Assembly: GCA_963969595.1 (NCBI GenBank)
Contig: OZ018417.1
Coordinates: 17,362,501-17,426,500 of the forward strand
Source: Neckera pumila
Lineage: Eukaryota; Streptophyta; Bryopsida; Hypnales; Neckeraceae
Length of the DNA stretch: 64,000 bases
Direction of reading: 5' to 3'
Below the pieces are notes generated by a model. The model saw nothing but the letters and a program-made list of their open reading frames with translations, did no database searches and was not told where the DNA came from. Numbering within the stretch: the first letter of the stretch is position 1; each line of letters starts with the position of its first letter. Made by a program: the position numbers and the translations under genes. Positions 38,926-51,200 of this stretch are shown here, piece by piece.

Positions 38926-39410
38926 ACCAACCAACCCATATTTATGGATTTTTTTCATTATGAGTCTTCTTTTTCCATTGAACTTCTACTTTGAAATGAT
39001 TTATTTTGTAATATAGATAGTAATTTGTTTTAAAGTTTTGATATTGAGCCAACAATTTTGGAAATGAAGTGGTCCACCTTACATTGGCTATCAATTTACC
39101 TTAGACATTGGTACAAATTAGAGGAACCTCAAATCTTATGTAGACACTTAGACACATTTAGAGCCCAACCAACCCATATTTTTTCTTTTTTTCATTATGA
39201 GTCTTTTTTTTTCATTGTACTTCTACTTTGAAATGAATTTATTTTGTAATTAATATACACACGTAATTTGTTTTGAAGTTTTGATTTTGAACCAACGTTT
39301 TTGAAAAAAATGAAGTGATCCATCTTACAGTGGCTCTCAATTTAATTTAAATAGTGGTACTAATTAGAAGAATCTAAGATCTTGTATAGACACTTAGACA
39401 CATTAATTGT
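38926..39410. repeat. two tandem copies of a ~239-bp unit
   Basis: CCAACCAACCCATATTT opens each copy (about 38928 and 39166), followed in both by TTTTTTCATTATGAGTC, CTTCTACTTTGAAATGA, AATTTGTTTT..AGTTTTGAT and AGACACTTAGACACATT. The copies differ by scattered substitutions and short indels. Confidence 0.8.
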
Positions 39411-39574
39411 ACTTTGATAGCATAGAAGAAGGGAGGTTTGGTTCAACAAGTGATATTTGGGTCTCTTGATTGATAAATGCGAATAATATGTGGACATGAA
39501 ATTCAAGTCATCAAGGATTAATGCCTAAGAGGTGCTTTACTCAAGAATGGTAAATACAAAGAGTTGCTTTAATT

Positions 39575-39970
39575 ATGAGTGACACGTACAAAAGGTCACT
39601 TTGTACATCTGCAATACATACAAAGGGTCACTTATTCATGAGCAAAAAACCTTTCCTCACATGTGGTATGTGTAAAACAATTGTCTTACTCATGTGCAAC
39701 ACATACAAAGGATCACTTATTCACGAGCAGTTGACGCAAAAGAAATTTCCCCACATGTGGTACATATAAAACGGTTGACTTACTTATATGCAGCACGTAC
39801 AAAAGGTCACTTATTTATGAGCAACTGACACCAAAGAACTTTCCTCACATGCAATACATATAAAACAGTTGTCTTATTCATATGCAATACGTACAAAGGG
39901 TTACTTATTCATGAGCGACTAGTACAAAAAAAATTTCTTCACATGCAATACGTATAAAAATTAGTTGTTT
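39575..39970. repeat. about four tandem copies of an 85-94-bp unit
   Basis: ACTTATTCATGAGC (with variants) recurs at about 39630, 39715, 39809 and 39903. Each is preceded by a GTACAAAGGGTC-like block and followed by CACATG..ATA(C/T)(A/G)TATAAAA. A 64-residue ORF crosses the array but stops early and has no recognisable domain. Confidence 0.8.
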
Positions 39971-42900
39971 TACTCATAAATAGCAAACATCCTTAAATCC
40001 TAAATGCCCACTTGACCATTTTTATGGTCATTAGCCAATTTGAGACAACATTTTCTGGAAGAAGAAAACTTCTTTCAAATTTTTTGTTTTTCTAATATAA
40101 ACTAGATTAGAATGTGTTTCTATTTTTCAACTTAAAACTAACATTGCTAAGGTCAAAAAAATTATAAGGAATAAAGTGCAAAGCATTTGGAACTTGCTTA
40201 GTATTAAAAAAATTTACTATTTGAAAAAAGTTTAGAAGAAAGTTTTAATGTTCTCTTTACTAAATCTTGTACCTTTTGGGCATTTTATTTGAAACTATAA
40301 GTTTGACTAATAATAAAATTTTGCAAATCATATAAGTAGAACTTAAATTTTTGAAGCATTTTGCAGTGAAATCTTTGAATTGATTTGAAACAAATTTTCA
40401 AATATTTTAAAGAATATTTCTACTTTTGATACTTGTAATTGTCTCCATTAATGCAATTTTTAAAAAATACTCCGTATGTATTAGAACAATCACATTCAAA
40501 TTTGTCCAAAACCATTGCATATGAACTGGCCCTAATTTGGATTAACATGTAGGAAAGTCATTCTATATTTCTACTTGAAGTCAAGCTTGTTTCTATGATT
40601 ATTGTAACTAACAACTCATTTTTCAAATTACCAATAAACATACTGCAATTATAATTGGCTCAAGTGCAATAGCACATAGTATTATAAGAGGTCAAAGTTG
40701 AATTGGTGGATTTTCTATGTCTACACAATTAGTTTTAAGGTCCTCATGTTGAACATAGTAAAACAAGCATGTTTTATTTTTTAAATTTAATATGATTTGC
40801 TATTCAAATGCATTGTTTTTAAAAGAGCTTACCTTTATATGATGAAACTAGCACTTCTTACTGCAAGTTTGTCTTCCTACCTACTTAATTCATGGAATAG
40901 ATTTGCTAAATATTAATTATTTTTCAGCTATCAATTTTTTGAAAAAACACCTAAATTTTGAGAATGTCAAATTCTTGTACAAATTTTTCTTATTTACTTC
41001 TACAAAAAATAGATCACAAAAATTTGCATATTTGTCCTTAAGCTTTTATTGAGGATAAGCAATAGCAAAAGGAAAGAAGACATTAACTAAGGGAATTCAA
41101 GGTGAATGACTTAAGGGTTTGCTCCACCTAGCTATGCCCAACTACTACTACAATATTTAAGTTTATTAAATTTGTAAGAGATTCATTTTGTATGTAAAAT
41201 GGGCTTTGTATTCTTAGATTTCATAAATCTATAGTCCTAGCCATGTTTTTGAGATCCTACACCAAGTTCCACACGATGATGCACATGATAGTGAAATAAA
41301 TTATACACAATAGTAGTTTTTCTAATCGCCAAATTGCATATGAAAAGAGTATTAAAAACATAAGGCTAAGATAAGCCACAACTATTGTATCAAATAATTT
41401 GTGGCCTTCCATATGCTACACAACTTTTTGTGTTGTTTTTTATATGCTTATTCCTCTTTCAATGTTTATATTCATTAATATTATATAATACAAACTTTAT
41501 GAAGAGTTTAGGCTTAATATTTGGGTATTTATTTGTCTAATATATATGTTTAAATAAATTTATGAATGATTATTTTATATTTATTAAAAAACTCTCTTTC
41601 TTTATAGTTAGGATTTTTTGAGGTTTTTTTTTGGATTATGTTGCAAAATTTTAGAAGAATTTCATTATAGAGCATTCTGTTTAGTAAGCATTTTATTGTG
41701 CCTAACTTAAAATATACAATTTCCAGATCTACCTCTTTCGACTTTGTTCTCAATCAACTATGAATTACTAATATGCACCATCTATGACTCATTCCTGCTC
41801 CAAGCAAGGTGGTTGCTTTTAAGGTTAAGGCTCAATAAGAAGATCTATTGTTGGGCTATGAGGTATCTTGTACAATATGCCATCATCATACATTAGTATA
41901 ACGGATTCTTGTGTCTGCTCTTCCCAATAATATATGCCATAGACATCACAATCTTTATCTAGCTGAAGATGTTAGTTTAAGTCGTCTCCTTGATGAAGAT
42001 GCATGTGCAGAAGTGCCTCAACAATAAGAGTTTCACTCTGTTTTCTAAGGCCGATAATGACAACCATTTTTTTGAGGTTCTAATATCTATGTATATATAT
42101 ATGTATTCTAACATTTATTGAGGTATAGTTCAATATGAATTTGTATTAGTCATGAATGGAGTATTACATCATGTAAAGTCCTTAAGGCTTCTATTTTAAT
42201 TTTGTAAATTGCAAGGTTAAGCATTTGGTTAATACTTCCACAAATATTCTTTCATTATAGTTCCAAGTTACAATAGTGAATTTTTTTGTGGAAAAAAATT
42301 AAGCTGATTTTTGGCTATTAGTAATAGGGCATTGGATAGCAATTAGCTAATAAGCTACAAATCAAGACAAATCAAAAATGCAAAAAATTCTACCAATTAT
42401 AATAAGCCACTTCAAATTTATATTAAATGTTCTTTTGAAAATCATGTCTATTAAAAATCAAATGCTTTGAAAAATATTGCTAATTTCAATTTTTTTCTTA
42501 CATCAATTATTTTCAAAATCAAAAGTATCATTCAATACAAAAATTATTATATTAGAGTTTTTAAAAAATGGATTATGAAGGTAATTCAAAATGATACACT
42601 TATAAATTTTTGTATGCTCTTTTAGAATGCTGTAGTTAGATATTTTAAATTGTGTGAAATTTTTATTGAAAAAATTTCAAAATTTTAGATTCTAATGATT
42701 GACTATGCTTCTAGTTCAAAATTATACCCTTAAACAAATTGCACATGCAAATATTCCATCTCCCATTTTTCATTAAGTTGCCTAGTAGGTCCAATCATCA
42801 AGGTATAGGAAAAATGATATAAAAGACTTAACATGCAATCAAGCTCCATAATTCCCAACATTTTAGAGAATTTAATTATTAGAAATATAGCCCTTTCTAC

Positions 42901-43910
42901 CACTTTGGTTGTAACTCTCCATCGTGACCTATAAAAGAATATAATGAAAAAGGTGACTAAAATAGATTATTTGCATGCGAATGCACATTTTAGATACTAA
43001 ATGTATTTTTGAATGTGAAGTACGGTCATTCCTTAAAGTTTTCTTGAAAGTCATTTATTGAGAATTTAACATACTTCACAACAACTAATTATCCATTTGC
43101 AAGAGCTAATTAGAACATCATAGGAAAATATATAAAAATTCATAGGATTGTCATCTCCCCTATCAAACTTTTTTTAGCCTTAGCCCATTGAAAATGATGC
43201 TTTGGGCATTTTTACTTATGCATCTCATAATAAGAATGGGCCTTCACTTTCATAAATGAGGGATGAGACTTACATGAAGGAGGCTTGTAGCCCTTAATAT
43301 GTGCATTCAACAATGTATTGTTTGCAACAATTGAGATGTAAGTTGTTTGATAGTGGATAGTCTGCAATGATAGAGATGTATGTCATGACAATAGATCATC
43401 CAGAATGATCGAGATGTTTGTTGTCTAATGGCAGATGGTAGCTTTGATATGGTGATTCCCTTTCTATGCTTTTTATTTCATTTATTTTTGATAGTGGATA
43501 AAGTAATATTGGAATGCTAAACTATCTTTATCTATAGATGGGGATGAAAAAATATTTATTCATCTGAAATTAAATATAATCATCCCCCAAAAAATACAAC
43601 TCTGATTTAGTTACTAAAAAAATAGGAACTGATTGCTGCAAATCGCCACCAAATATTCATTCCCTCATATAAATTTAATATAATCCTTTAGTAGGATAAT
43701 TTATTTACAGAAGCATGCATTGTTTCCTATCCATGATTAAGAACTAGGTTGGATCAAACTCCACTCTGCTCTAAAAACTCTTGTTTTAGAAAGATGTAAA
43801 GTAGGAAGCCCATTGTAGGTCATTGGTCATTGTGCATAGTTCCTCTTATTGGATTTAACAAATCCTTCTGCAAAAGAATGACAAATCAAGGAATATTAGT
43901 ACGCCTTGTG
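39971..43910. other. long AT-rich intergenic stretch, no gene recognised
   Basis: Nearly 4 kb with only short ORFs, many A/T homopolymers, and no splice-linked coding blocks that I could recognise on either strand. No tRNA-like cloverleaf noticed. Confidence 0.5.
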
Positions 43911-44290
43911 TTGTTGCTACAGCATAATAAAATAAAAAGAAGTAAATTTTCTAATTTTTTAATTCATAAAAACTTTGAAATTTTATTTCCTTTTTGGTAC
44001 AAATTTGAATGCCATGAAACAAAGTGTGTGCACCCCTCCTTGCAAAGAGCTTTCAGCCTAATTTGATGTACAGATAGACAAGTATAGCTTGAATTGTTGC
44101 CATAGTATAAATAAAATAAAAATAAAAATAATTTTATAATTTTATAATTCATAAAAACTTCAAAATTCAATATCTTTTCTACCATATGTCCAAATGCTAC
44201 AAAATAAATTAAAGTCCATATACACCTTGTTACAAAGAGCTTCCAACGGTTGTAAAAATGTGACTAAAGGATGCATGGTTATAAAGATCC
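43911..44290. repeat. tandem pair of the ~185-bp dispersed repeat
   Basis: Units start TTGTTGC at 43911 and 44094 (period 183 bp). Shared blocks are TAATTCATAAAAACTT, AATG(C)..AAA, TTGCAAAGAGCTTTC or TTACAAAGAGCTTCC. A third copy is at 38341-38530. Confidence 0.7.
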
Positions 44291-44661
44291 CACCATAACA
44301 AACAAACAAAAACAAAATAAAACAAACAAATTCATTTATAGAATAGATTTTATAAATAAAATCTATTTTGGTCAATCTATTTTTTAGAAAACTAACTCAT
44401 ATTAAATAGGTGTTCAAAAGCAAAATCACGTAGCTTTCCATTATGAACCTAAGGGGGTTGTTCTTGCCCTTTTGAATGCTATAATTATGGCTCTCTTAAT
44501 TCTTGAAACAGTTACCTTGGCAATTTAAAAATATCTTTTAATATTGTAAAATAATAAATGAACCTTTGCTATGTTTAGATTTTGTATGGTGGTATTCTTT
44601 GAACTCAAAAATGATGACTTTTCAATCTAGTTCCAATTTCTTAAGCCCCAATTCTACACAA

Positions 44662-44913
44662 CATTACAAAAAATATGGGGCCTCAATAAGGCCGCTAAGC
44701 CTGCCCCCCCCCCCCCCCCCTTCGTGCTGATACTATGGGAAAAAAAAAAGTAAAAAGTGAAAATGTGACGCCAGAACCATGTCATTTTGAAAATATTTTT
44801 AATATTTTTATTTTACAAAATTTTTTTTTAAAAAAAAATTCCGTAATTGCACCCCGCGGGTGCCGAAAATCACACACTCGCAGTCTTGTTGAGGCTTGAA
44901 ACTTTTTGTAATG
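44662..44913. mobile_element. MITE related to the CATTAGA type (CATTACA ends)
   Basis: 252 bp. Left end CATTACAAAAAATATGGGGC, right end AACTTTTTGTAATG, with GCCTCAATAAGG/TTGTTGAGGC just inside. The interior holds a C17 run (44704-44720) and an A/T tract, recalling the family layout, but the paired GTGGCA motif is absent. Assignment to the family is tentative. Confidence 0.6.
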
Positions 44914-46385
44914 TGTGTGCAATTTGGATTACATTAGAATGCACAAGAGCAAAATTGGTTCCTACACTAGGGATCTAAAGTGGATTGGGGTCCATATTGG
45001 GTTTGTCCATCTTAACCTTGAATACCTAAGGAGCTTGAAAGTGACTTTTCAATGACGAAATAAGCTTGTTTGAGGATGCAATACCATACGTTTTTCATCT
45101 AGTTTTGGGCGTTTGATAGAGAACTGCCTTAGGGGGGGGGGGGGGGGTCCAAAGAATTTGCTAAAAAGATGGAAGGGATGTGTGCCAAGGATCACAAAAG
45201 ATGCCTTTCTAGTGTATTTTGGCAACTTCTACATCGTTGTTCTTGATCTCAATTTGAGCCAGATTCATGATATTTTTAAATTTTGAATTCAACTCATGAA
45301 ATGAAACTTATTGAATTATCTAGTTTCTACTCCAATTAAAAAAAATTCCTAAATTCCTAAAATGAAATATTTTATTGCAATATGAACATTAGGCCTATTA
45401 CCACATTCTATTGCTTTTCTATTTAAAGGAGGGCACAAAAATTTTGTTTGCACTATAATATACACATATGAAGAACTTTCCAAATTTCTTGAGCTAATTT
45501 TGAAGTAGATATGAATTGTTTGCACTTTTTTCTCCCAAATTGGTTGTAACTTGCAATCATCACTAATAAATATGAAACTTTTAATATGACTTATAGAAGC
45601 CATATGTGACTTTACCTTTGAAAAATAAAATAAATTAACTTTCACTCAAGTTTAGTTGTAAAATGGACAAAACAAAGGAAAAAGTTTTGAGATAAATTAC
45701 ATGGTTCTAGGCTTTGTTAGTCTAAGGTTAAATAAAAGTTGGAATTATTTATTCTCTTCTTTCTCTTGTGAGGTCAAGCCATCAAGTAACTCACTCCATA
45801 GCTTCTAAATGAGTGAGCCCATTGCAAACAAAATTATGTTAGTGGTGTGCATTCAACTTACAATGGGCTCATTTACCTTATGTAATTATTTTGAGTGTCT
45901 TGAAGAACATTGAGACTTGAGTAGTTAGCATCATTTATTGATAAATATTGCAATCATGTTTTGTCGATTTTGCTCATGTGGGACTCGCATGAACAATCAT
46001 CTTTGATGAATCTTTGAAACTCCAAGCTCAATCTTGACTACTATAGTACTATTTGCCCCAACTAGGACTTTTTTGGGGCAAAATAGTGCCAAACTGTACT
46101 AGAAAAAAATAATTTGGCTAAAAAATGATGACAATCCATGAAGTGTTTTGTTAGAAAATTTCAAATTTAAAAAAAAATCTTGGGAGAAATTTCCAGATTG
46201 TGGATGAAGAATAGAATTATGGATATATGATGCGATACACAAGATGCTAATGTGATATTTTCTATCCAATATATGGATGGATGAATGTTGAAATTTGGAG
46301 CACCACTACAGCATTCTACATCGCCACTTTGTGCCACTTTGGCACTTAAACAAAAAAAAATGAAAAATGCCCTGGTCCCAACTAA
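44914..46385. other. intergenic, no gene recognised
   Basis: AT-rich DNA with a G16 run at 45132-45147. The longest ORF (about 98 residues, 45349-45645, -) has no recognisable features. Confidence 0.5.
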
Positions 46386-46485
46386 ATGGCCGGCCTTCTC
46401 ACGATGCACAGCCGTGCAGAGATCGAAGAAACGGAGTCGATCGATGTGAACGAAATCCTCTGCATCTCTCAAGCTCTCGAACTAG
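46386..46485 (+). CDS. possible first coding exon, unknown protein
   Basis: An ATG opens a 33-codon stretch rich in acidic residues (MAGLLTMHSRAEIEE...), ending at a possible donor (CTAG/GTGAAC). Base composition rises above the surrounding AT-rich DNA. I could not find following exons and do not recognise the sequence. It could be a relic of a duplicated gene, like the neighbouring PP2A fragment, or a chance ORF. Confidence 0.25.
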
Positions 46486-46819
46486 GTGAACCTTTTTTTT
46501 TGTGCTTAGATCTGTCAAGGACAATGCTCGGCGACTGGAATTGGAAAATTCGACGTCTGTGCCATACTGTATGCATGGATCCCTGAGGGATTAGGGTTTG
46601 AAGTCCTTCTGAATTAGATGTGGCTCCGATATATGATGAAGTAGGCCCCTCTCGATCGGATCCCGGTGTTGCATGTGATTATGATACGACTGTAGATCGA
46701 GGGACACACAGGCGCTAGAGGTTATGCCTTCGTGGAGTACTTGCAATGCCCGATCGACAATTAATCTGTTCAAAATGCATCAAAATGCATCAAAACCTGT
46801 TCCCGTGAATGAAAACCTA

Positions 46820-47185
46820 CAGTAAGTCTACTGACCAAGTAACGATCTCCAAGTAACGTACCAAGTAACGTACGCAAGGATCGAGTATGCTCCACATTTT
46901 TAAGAAACGCGATTCAAAATGGTGACGGCGAAGGTAGTGGTCAATCCTAAAGCTAGCTCCGATACAGGCATGCGTAGAATGAGTCGAGTAATCTGCGCAT
47001 CTAGCTGCCTGTGCACACTCGGGAGTGACGACACTCATGGTGCCCCCGCACAAGTGACGCACAGATTTCTTCATGTCACTCCGCCTGGCGGAAAATACCA
47101 GAACGACAAACACCTGCGATTGATGATTCTCTTCTCGCGCCAGGCGCATGCAGGGGAACGAAAGGGATGGAAAATGAAGCAAATG
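46820..47185 (-). pseudogene. PP2A 5' fragment: leader, broken exon 1, start of intron 1
   Basis: On the minus strand this matches copies A-C from the leader (CTGGCGC, then a TATCGCAGGT-like block) through exon 1 (ATG at 47036-47038, exon homology to about 46953) into intron 1 (GTGGAGCATACTCGATCCTTG). Exon 1 has a 3-nt insertion and a net deletion of about 7-8 nt shortly after the start, which shifts the frame. Exons 2-12 are missing. A short ACGTACTTG-like block is triplicated in the intron part. It is the trace of a fourth PP2A copy, in the same direction as A and C. Confidence 0.85.
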
Positions 47186-48277
47186 TGAACGACCAGTGTA
47201 TTAACTTAGTTACTTATTAGTGCTGGGCCATCAATTGCAGTGCCCTCAGACTTCGCCTTGTGTCCTTCGGATGAATTTCGTTGATGGAGCCGGATCCTAG
47301 CCAGGTGAGCGCGTCGTAAGCGTGGTGCTATTCAGTTACAGCCCTGTTCCTTCGAGCTTTGCTTTCTTGGCACCACCTTTGCTTGCAGCTTCTCTCTGCT
47401 GTTCCAGTCTCTTCTCAAGCTCCGATCCCTGCTTCACTTCCTTCTCTGTTCTGTCCTTGCATTCTCCAGAACAATCACCTCAAATATTCTGTCGCTTATC
47501 TTGCAATTTTTGTCGGCTCTTTCCTTCTTGTATGGATGCGCAACGGTTGCGTTTGTACGTTCGGGAGATCGAACTGCTTGGCTCTCGGTTTAGCCAACTA
47601 TGGCTCAACGCTTAGGAACTGGTGCGTCCCCTCCTCTTCTGTTTTAAATTTTTTCCTGTTTAAGAAGCTCTCTGTGATCTTGTTACTCTTCTCTCTAAGG
47701 AAATTGTTGGAGTTGCTTTGGTTTTTAATTGTGCTCGACTCTGTGTTTTCCATTATTGAATCAATCCCGTCCTCTGATTTTTTGTGTGTTATTGATAAGT
47801 ATTTGTAGTTCGTTTTGACGAACAAGCTCACTGGGGGAAGTAATGGCACACAAGTATGGAATTACTATGAATGTGAACGTCTGAGCTATTGTACAAATTT
47901 GACATGACTTCTTGTGTGAGTCTTCTAATTCGTTATTTCACGGAACAAAACATGCACTGGAGAGTTTTGCTTCATCGCTCTACTAGTTGGCCTCATGGTG
48001 CAGTTGCATCATTTTCAATCTGCGCTGCGACGGCAGTGCATTCGCATATTTCATCTTCATTGTGTAGCTTCCAGCTCGTGAGCTATTTCGGTTCAAGTAG
48101 TTCTGAATGGAGAAGGACGTCGGAAGGCTCAGCTCGTCCGTTTTGAATTCGAAAAGTTAATGTTGCGAATTTTTTATTGACAGAGTATTCACCGACGGAT
48201 GCGGGAGTGTTGATCTGGGTAGTTACGTCCGCAGGGTCGTTAGCGGAATCGAATTTGAATAAGTGGAGGAAATTTTG
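47186..48277 (+). promoter_or_regulatory. promoter and 5' untranslated region of the NAT gene
   Basis: GC and pyrimidine content rise from about 47230, as around other 5' ends here. ORFs on both strands (up to 149 residues) show only Leu/Ser-rich composition. A leader intron is possible, for instance with a donor near 47306 (CCAGGTGAGC), but cannot be settled without transcripts. Confidence 0.4.
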
Positions 48278-51200
48278 ATGGCGGGAGGAGCCGTGCCCCC
48301 TCCTCCAACTGCGGGCATGCCCGGATCCTTGCAACCTAAGCCTGAAGACTTAAATCACCCTTGCCAAGAGCAACTTCCGGAGTTGAAGTATTGTATCACT
48401 GACAATCCACCTTGGCGTAAGTCCCGACATTCTCTTCTTCCTTTTGTGTGTGATGCTCAGATGATGCTCAAAAGTTAGATTACTGGCCCGGAACGAGTTT
48501 TGTCTTAAAAGTTGGACTTATACATTTAGGATTCGAAAGTCCATGGATGCCCTTTGGAATAAGAAGCGCCTAGGTGGCGGCTGTCGTCTCATTACATAGG
48601 CAATCCGTACTTTACCTATTGTTCACCGAAGCGACCATACTTCATCAAAGTCGTACTTGGAAATATACAGCTGAAGGTTAAGGACATCTTTCTGAAGTTT
48701 TATCTGAGACTGTTACACTGAGCTGTACATGAGTTTTCGAGGCTCTAATTACTACCTACTTCCATCTAGTCTATCCTATCGTCTTCCAAATTTCAACCGT
48801 ATAATTTATATATATTTCCTTCTTTCCCTTGATAGAATCTCCATTATAAGTAGATTCATGAGTTGTGTTCAAATTTATGAGGTTAGCCTCGAGGAATCCT
48901 GCCCCCAAGCAAGCCATGCTTGATGTGAGTAACGGCTATGCACAGACCGTCTCACACTACATGTCAGTGATCGTATTGTCAAGTTCAGTAAATTTTGATA
49001 AGCTGGGCATAAGTCCAGCAAATTAATTATGACAGACGTCTTTTATATCTTATGCTGCTGGAGAAGTGGTTCTCAGCATTATGTGCTATTCGCTGCCAAA
49101 ATGTGTAGTCCTCTGAAGCCAACAACTCATTGAGAGGGCTGAAATTTTCTCCTAGGCAATGATCGTTTTTATTTAGTGGTTTGAAGAAAACTTTACTGAC
49201 CTTTTTTTCATGAAATATGCACATCTGCGAGTCAAATAAAACGTATTAGTTGTTTTACTTATTCTTTTGTTGATGAAATGTCGCCATTTCTTCATGGTTA
49301 ACCCGAACTTTGCCGATCCTATGTATCAGTTTTTATGACAACACTGATTTGTAAATGCTAAACCACTGCATGGTCAAATGGATGAGATCTTATCGCCGTT
49401 CACTGAGACCTAAGCTCATTCATTGGAATAATTTCTGGTATATTTCTCACATTGACAAGAATCCTCATTTTTGTGCAACAGCGGAGGCCGTGGCGCTGGG
49501 CTTTCAGCATTACCTTGTTATGCTTGGATCCTCAATCATGATTCCTAGCATCCTGGTGCCTATGATGGGAGGAAGTGATGTAAGTTCAGAACTATGTATC
49601 ACTTCATGGATTTTCGATTGAATTTGTTACGAGATATATTATTTTTCCGGTCATTGTTTTCGGACCGCTTAACGAAACTGTAATGCATAGTTTTGGGAGT
49701 TCCTTGGTTCCTCAATTTTTGCTTCTCTCTGAGATCTAATATAATCAATGGAGTTCGACACTTTGAGATCATAAACTGATCGTTGTTGCAAATCTTGGCA
49801 TTTCATAAATATGACAGGCGGACAAATCAAGAGTCATTCAGACAATTTTATTTGTGTCAGGCATCAATACGCTCTTACAAACAACTTTTGGAACTCGTTT
49901 GCCCACTATTGTTGGCGGTTCCTTTGCCTTCATTATTCCTACCATCACTATTATCAATTCCGACAATCTCATCAGTATTGCTGATGACAATGAGGTACTC
50001 GCTTCTTCAGTTCTTATTTTCACCTCTCGAACTATGCTTTAGTTTGATCAATTCTGAGTCCATTCCTGATTCCGGTGAAGGGTGGTTATATCTGTATCTC
50101 CTATGCGGACATGCAGAGAAAACAAAAGTACTTAATATAGTGGACTCTTCGATGAGTTCGTTTCTCCTTGCATTGTTTGTCCTGTTTCTCACTATTTTAA
50201 TGTTTTTTATTGCTCTTGAGCAGAGGTTCTTGCATACGATGCGTGCCGTTCAAGGTGCAATAATTACATCCTCCACCATCCATATTGTGCTTGGCTTCAG
50301 TGGGCTGTGGGGAATCCTGGCCAGGTGTTTGTCCCCAGCATTCTTTCCCTATTCTTATTGAATTTTTTGTCATCACCAACTCCCTCTCACATATTGTGTC
50401 TGGAACCCCTAACTCGATCTGCATGAATAACATGCAATAAACTCTGTCGCGAAATTGTTCTCTCATGAGCAGTTTTAGTATTGCAACCAACAGATTATGC
50501 ACTAGGTAAGAAGAGAGGGTCAAAATGATTTGGAGTGTTTTTCAATCACTACAATCTTAGCAAGTATCCACTCACGTTCTATGATCTTGAATACATGGAA
50601 TTTTTGCAGGTTCTTAAGTCCAGTTGTGATTGCTCCTACCATCATTGTGCTTGGGTTGGGCCTTTACGAGTACGGCTTCCCAATGGTATACTGTTGATTC
50701 TTTCACCTTCAGTTTATTTTCTGCAACTTTAAATCTGCATATGTCTACTTCATATTTCTATCGTTCAATAAGGGCTTCTAAATATCTTGACTGCGATAGG
50801 AGTCCTTGGTAATTTCCGTGCTCCGAAGTAACTGTTGGGCAGTGCTATATTCATGCTAACCACTGGAAGTGAGAGAAATTCGATGATGGCCGTTTTGGTG
50901 AGCGAGACGTTAGAATGAATTTGGATCTCTTGGTTCTTTCTGTTGCATTTGATGTGATAACTCTCACGATTATCATGTAAAATGTGAGATGGGTGCTGGA
51001 ACACATGGATGTGATGTACAAATGCAAGTCGAGATTACATTGTTAAAACATCAAGTATCTAATTGGAAACCATGGCACATATGTTTTAACAGGTAGGCAA
51101 ATGTGTAGAGATCGGCATCCCACATTTGCTTGTGGTTCTCATATTTTCTCAGGTGACAACACTCCCCGTATGAAGGCAAATTTAAAGAGAAATTTTAATG

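Noticed and set aside
39575..39970. CRISPR-like array
   Set aside because: Units are diverged over their whole length, without short constant repeats and unique spacers, and the window is plant nuclear DNA.
44704..45147. C17 and G16 runs as possible telomere-like or regulatory G-rich DNA
   Set aside because: They are simple homopolymers without a telomere unit; length is probably unreliable and no other signal supports a role.
47322..47808. 149- and 97-codon ORFs upstream of the NAT gene
   Set aside because: Leu/Ser-rich translations from pyrimidine-rich DNA, no family resemblance, and they overlap each other in two frames. More likely promoter and untranslated leader.
49783..50361. 192-codon ORF inside the NAT gene
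   Set aside because: It overlaps exons 3 and 4 and runs through their intron; in exon 3 it is out of frame with the transporter. The spliced NAT reading has clear family motifs.
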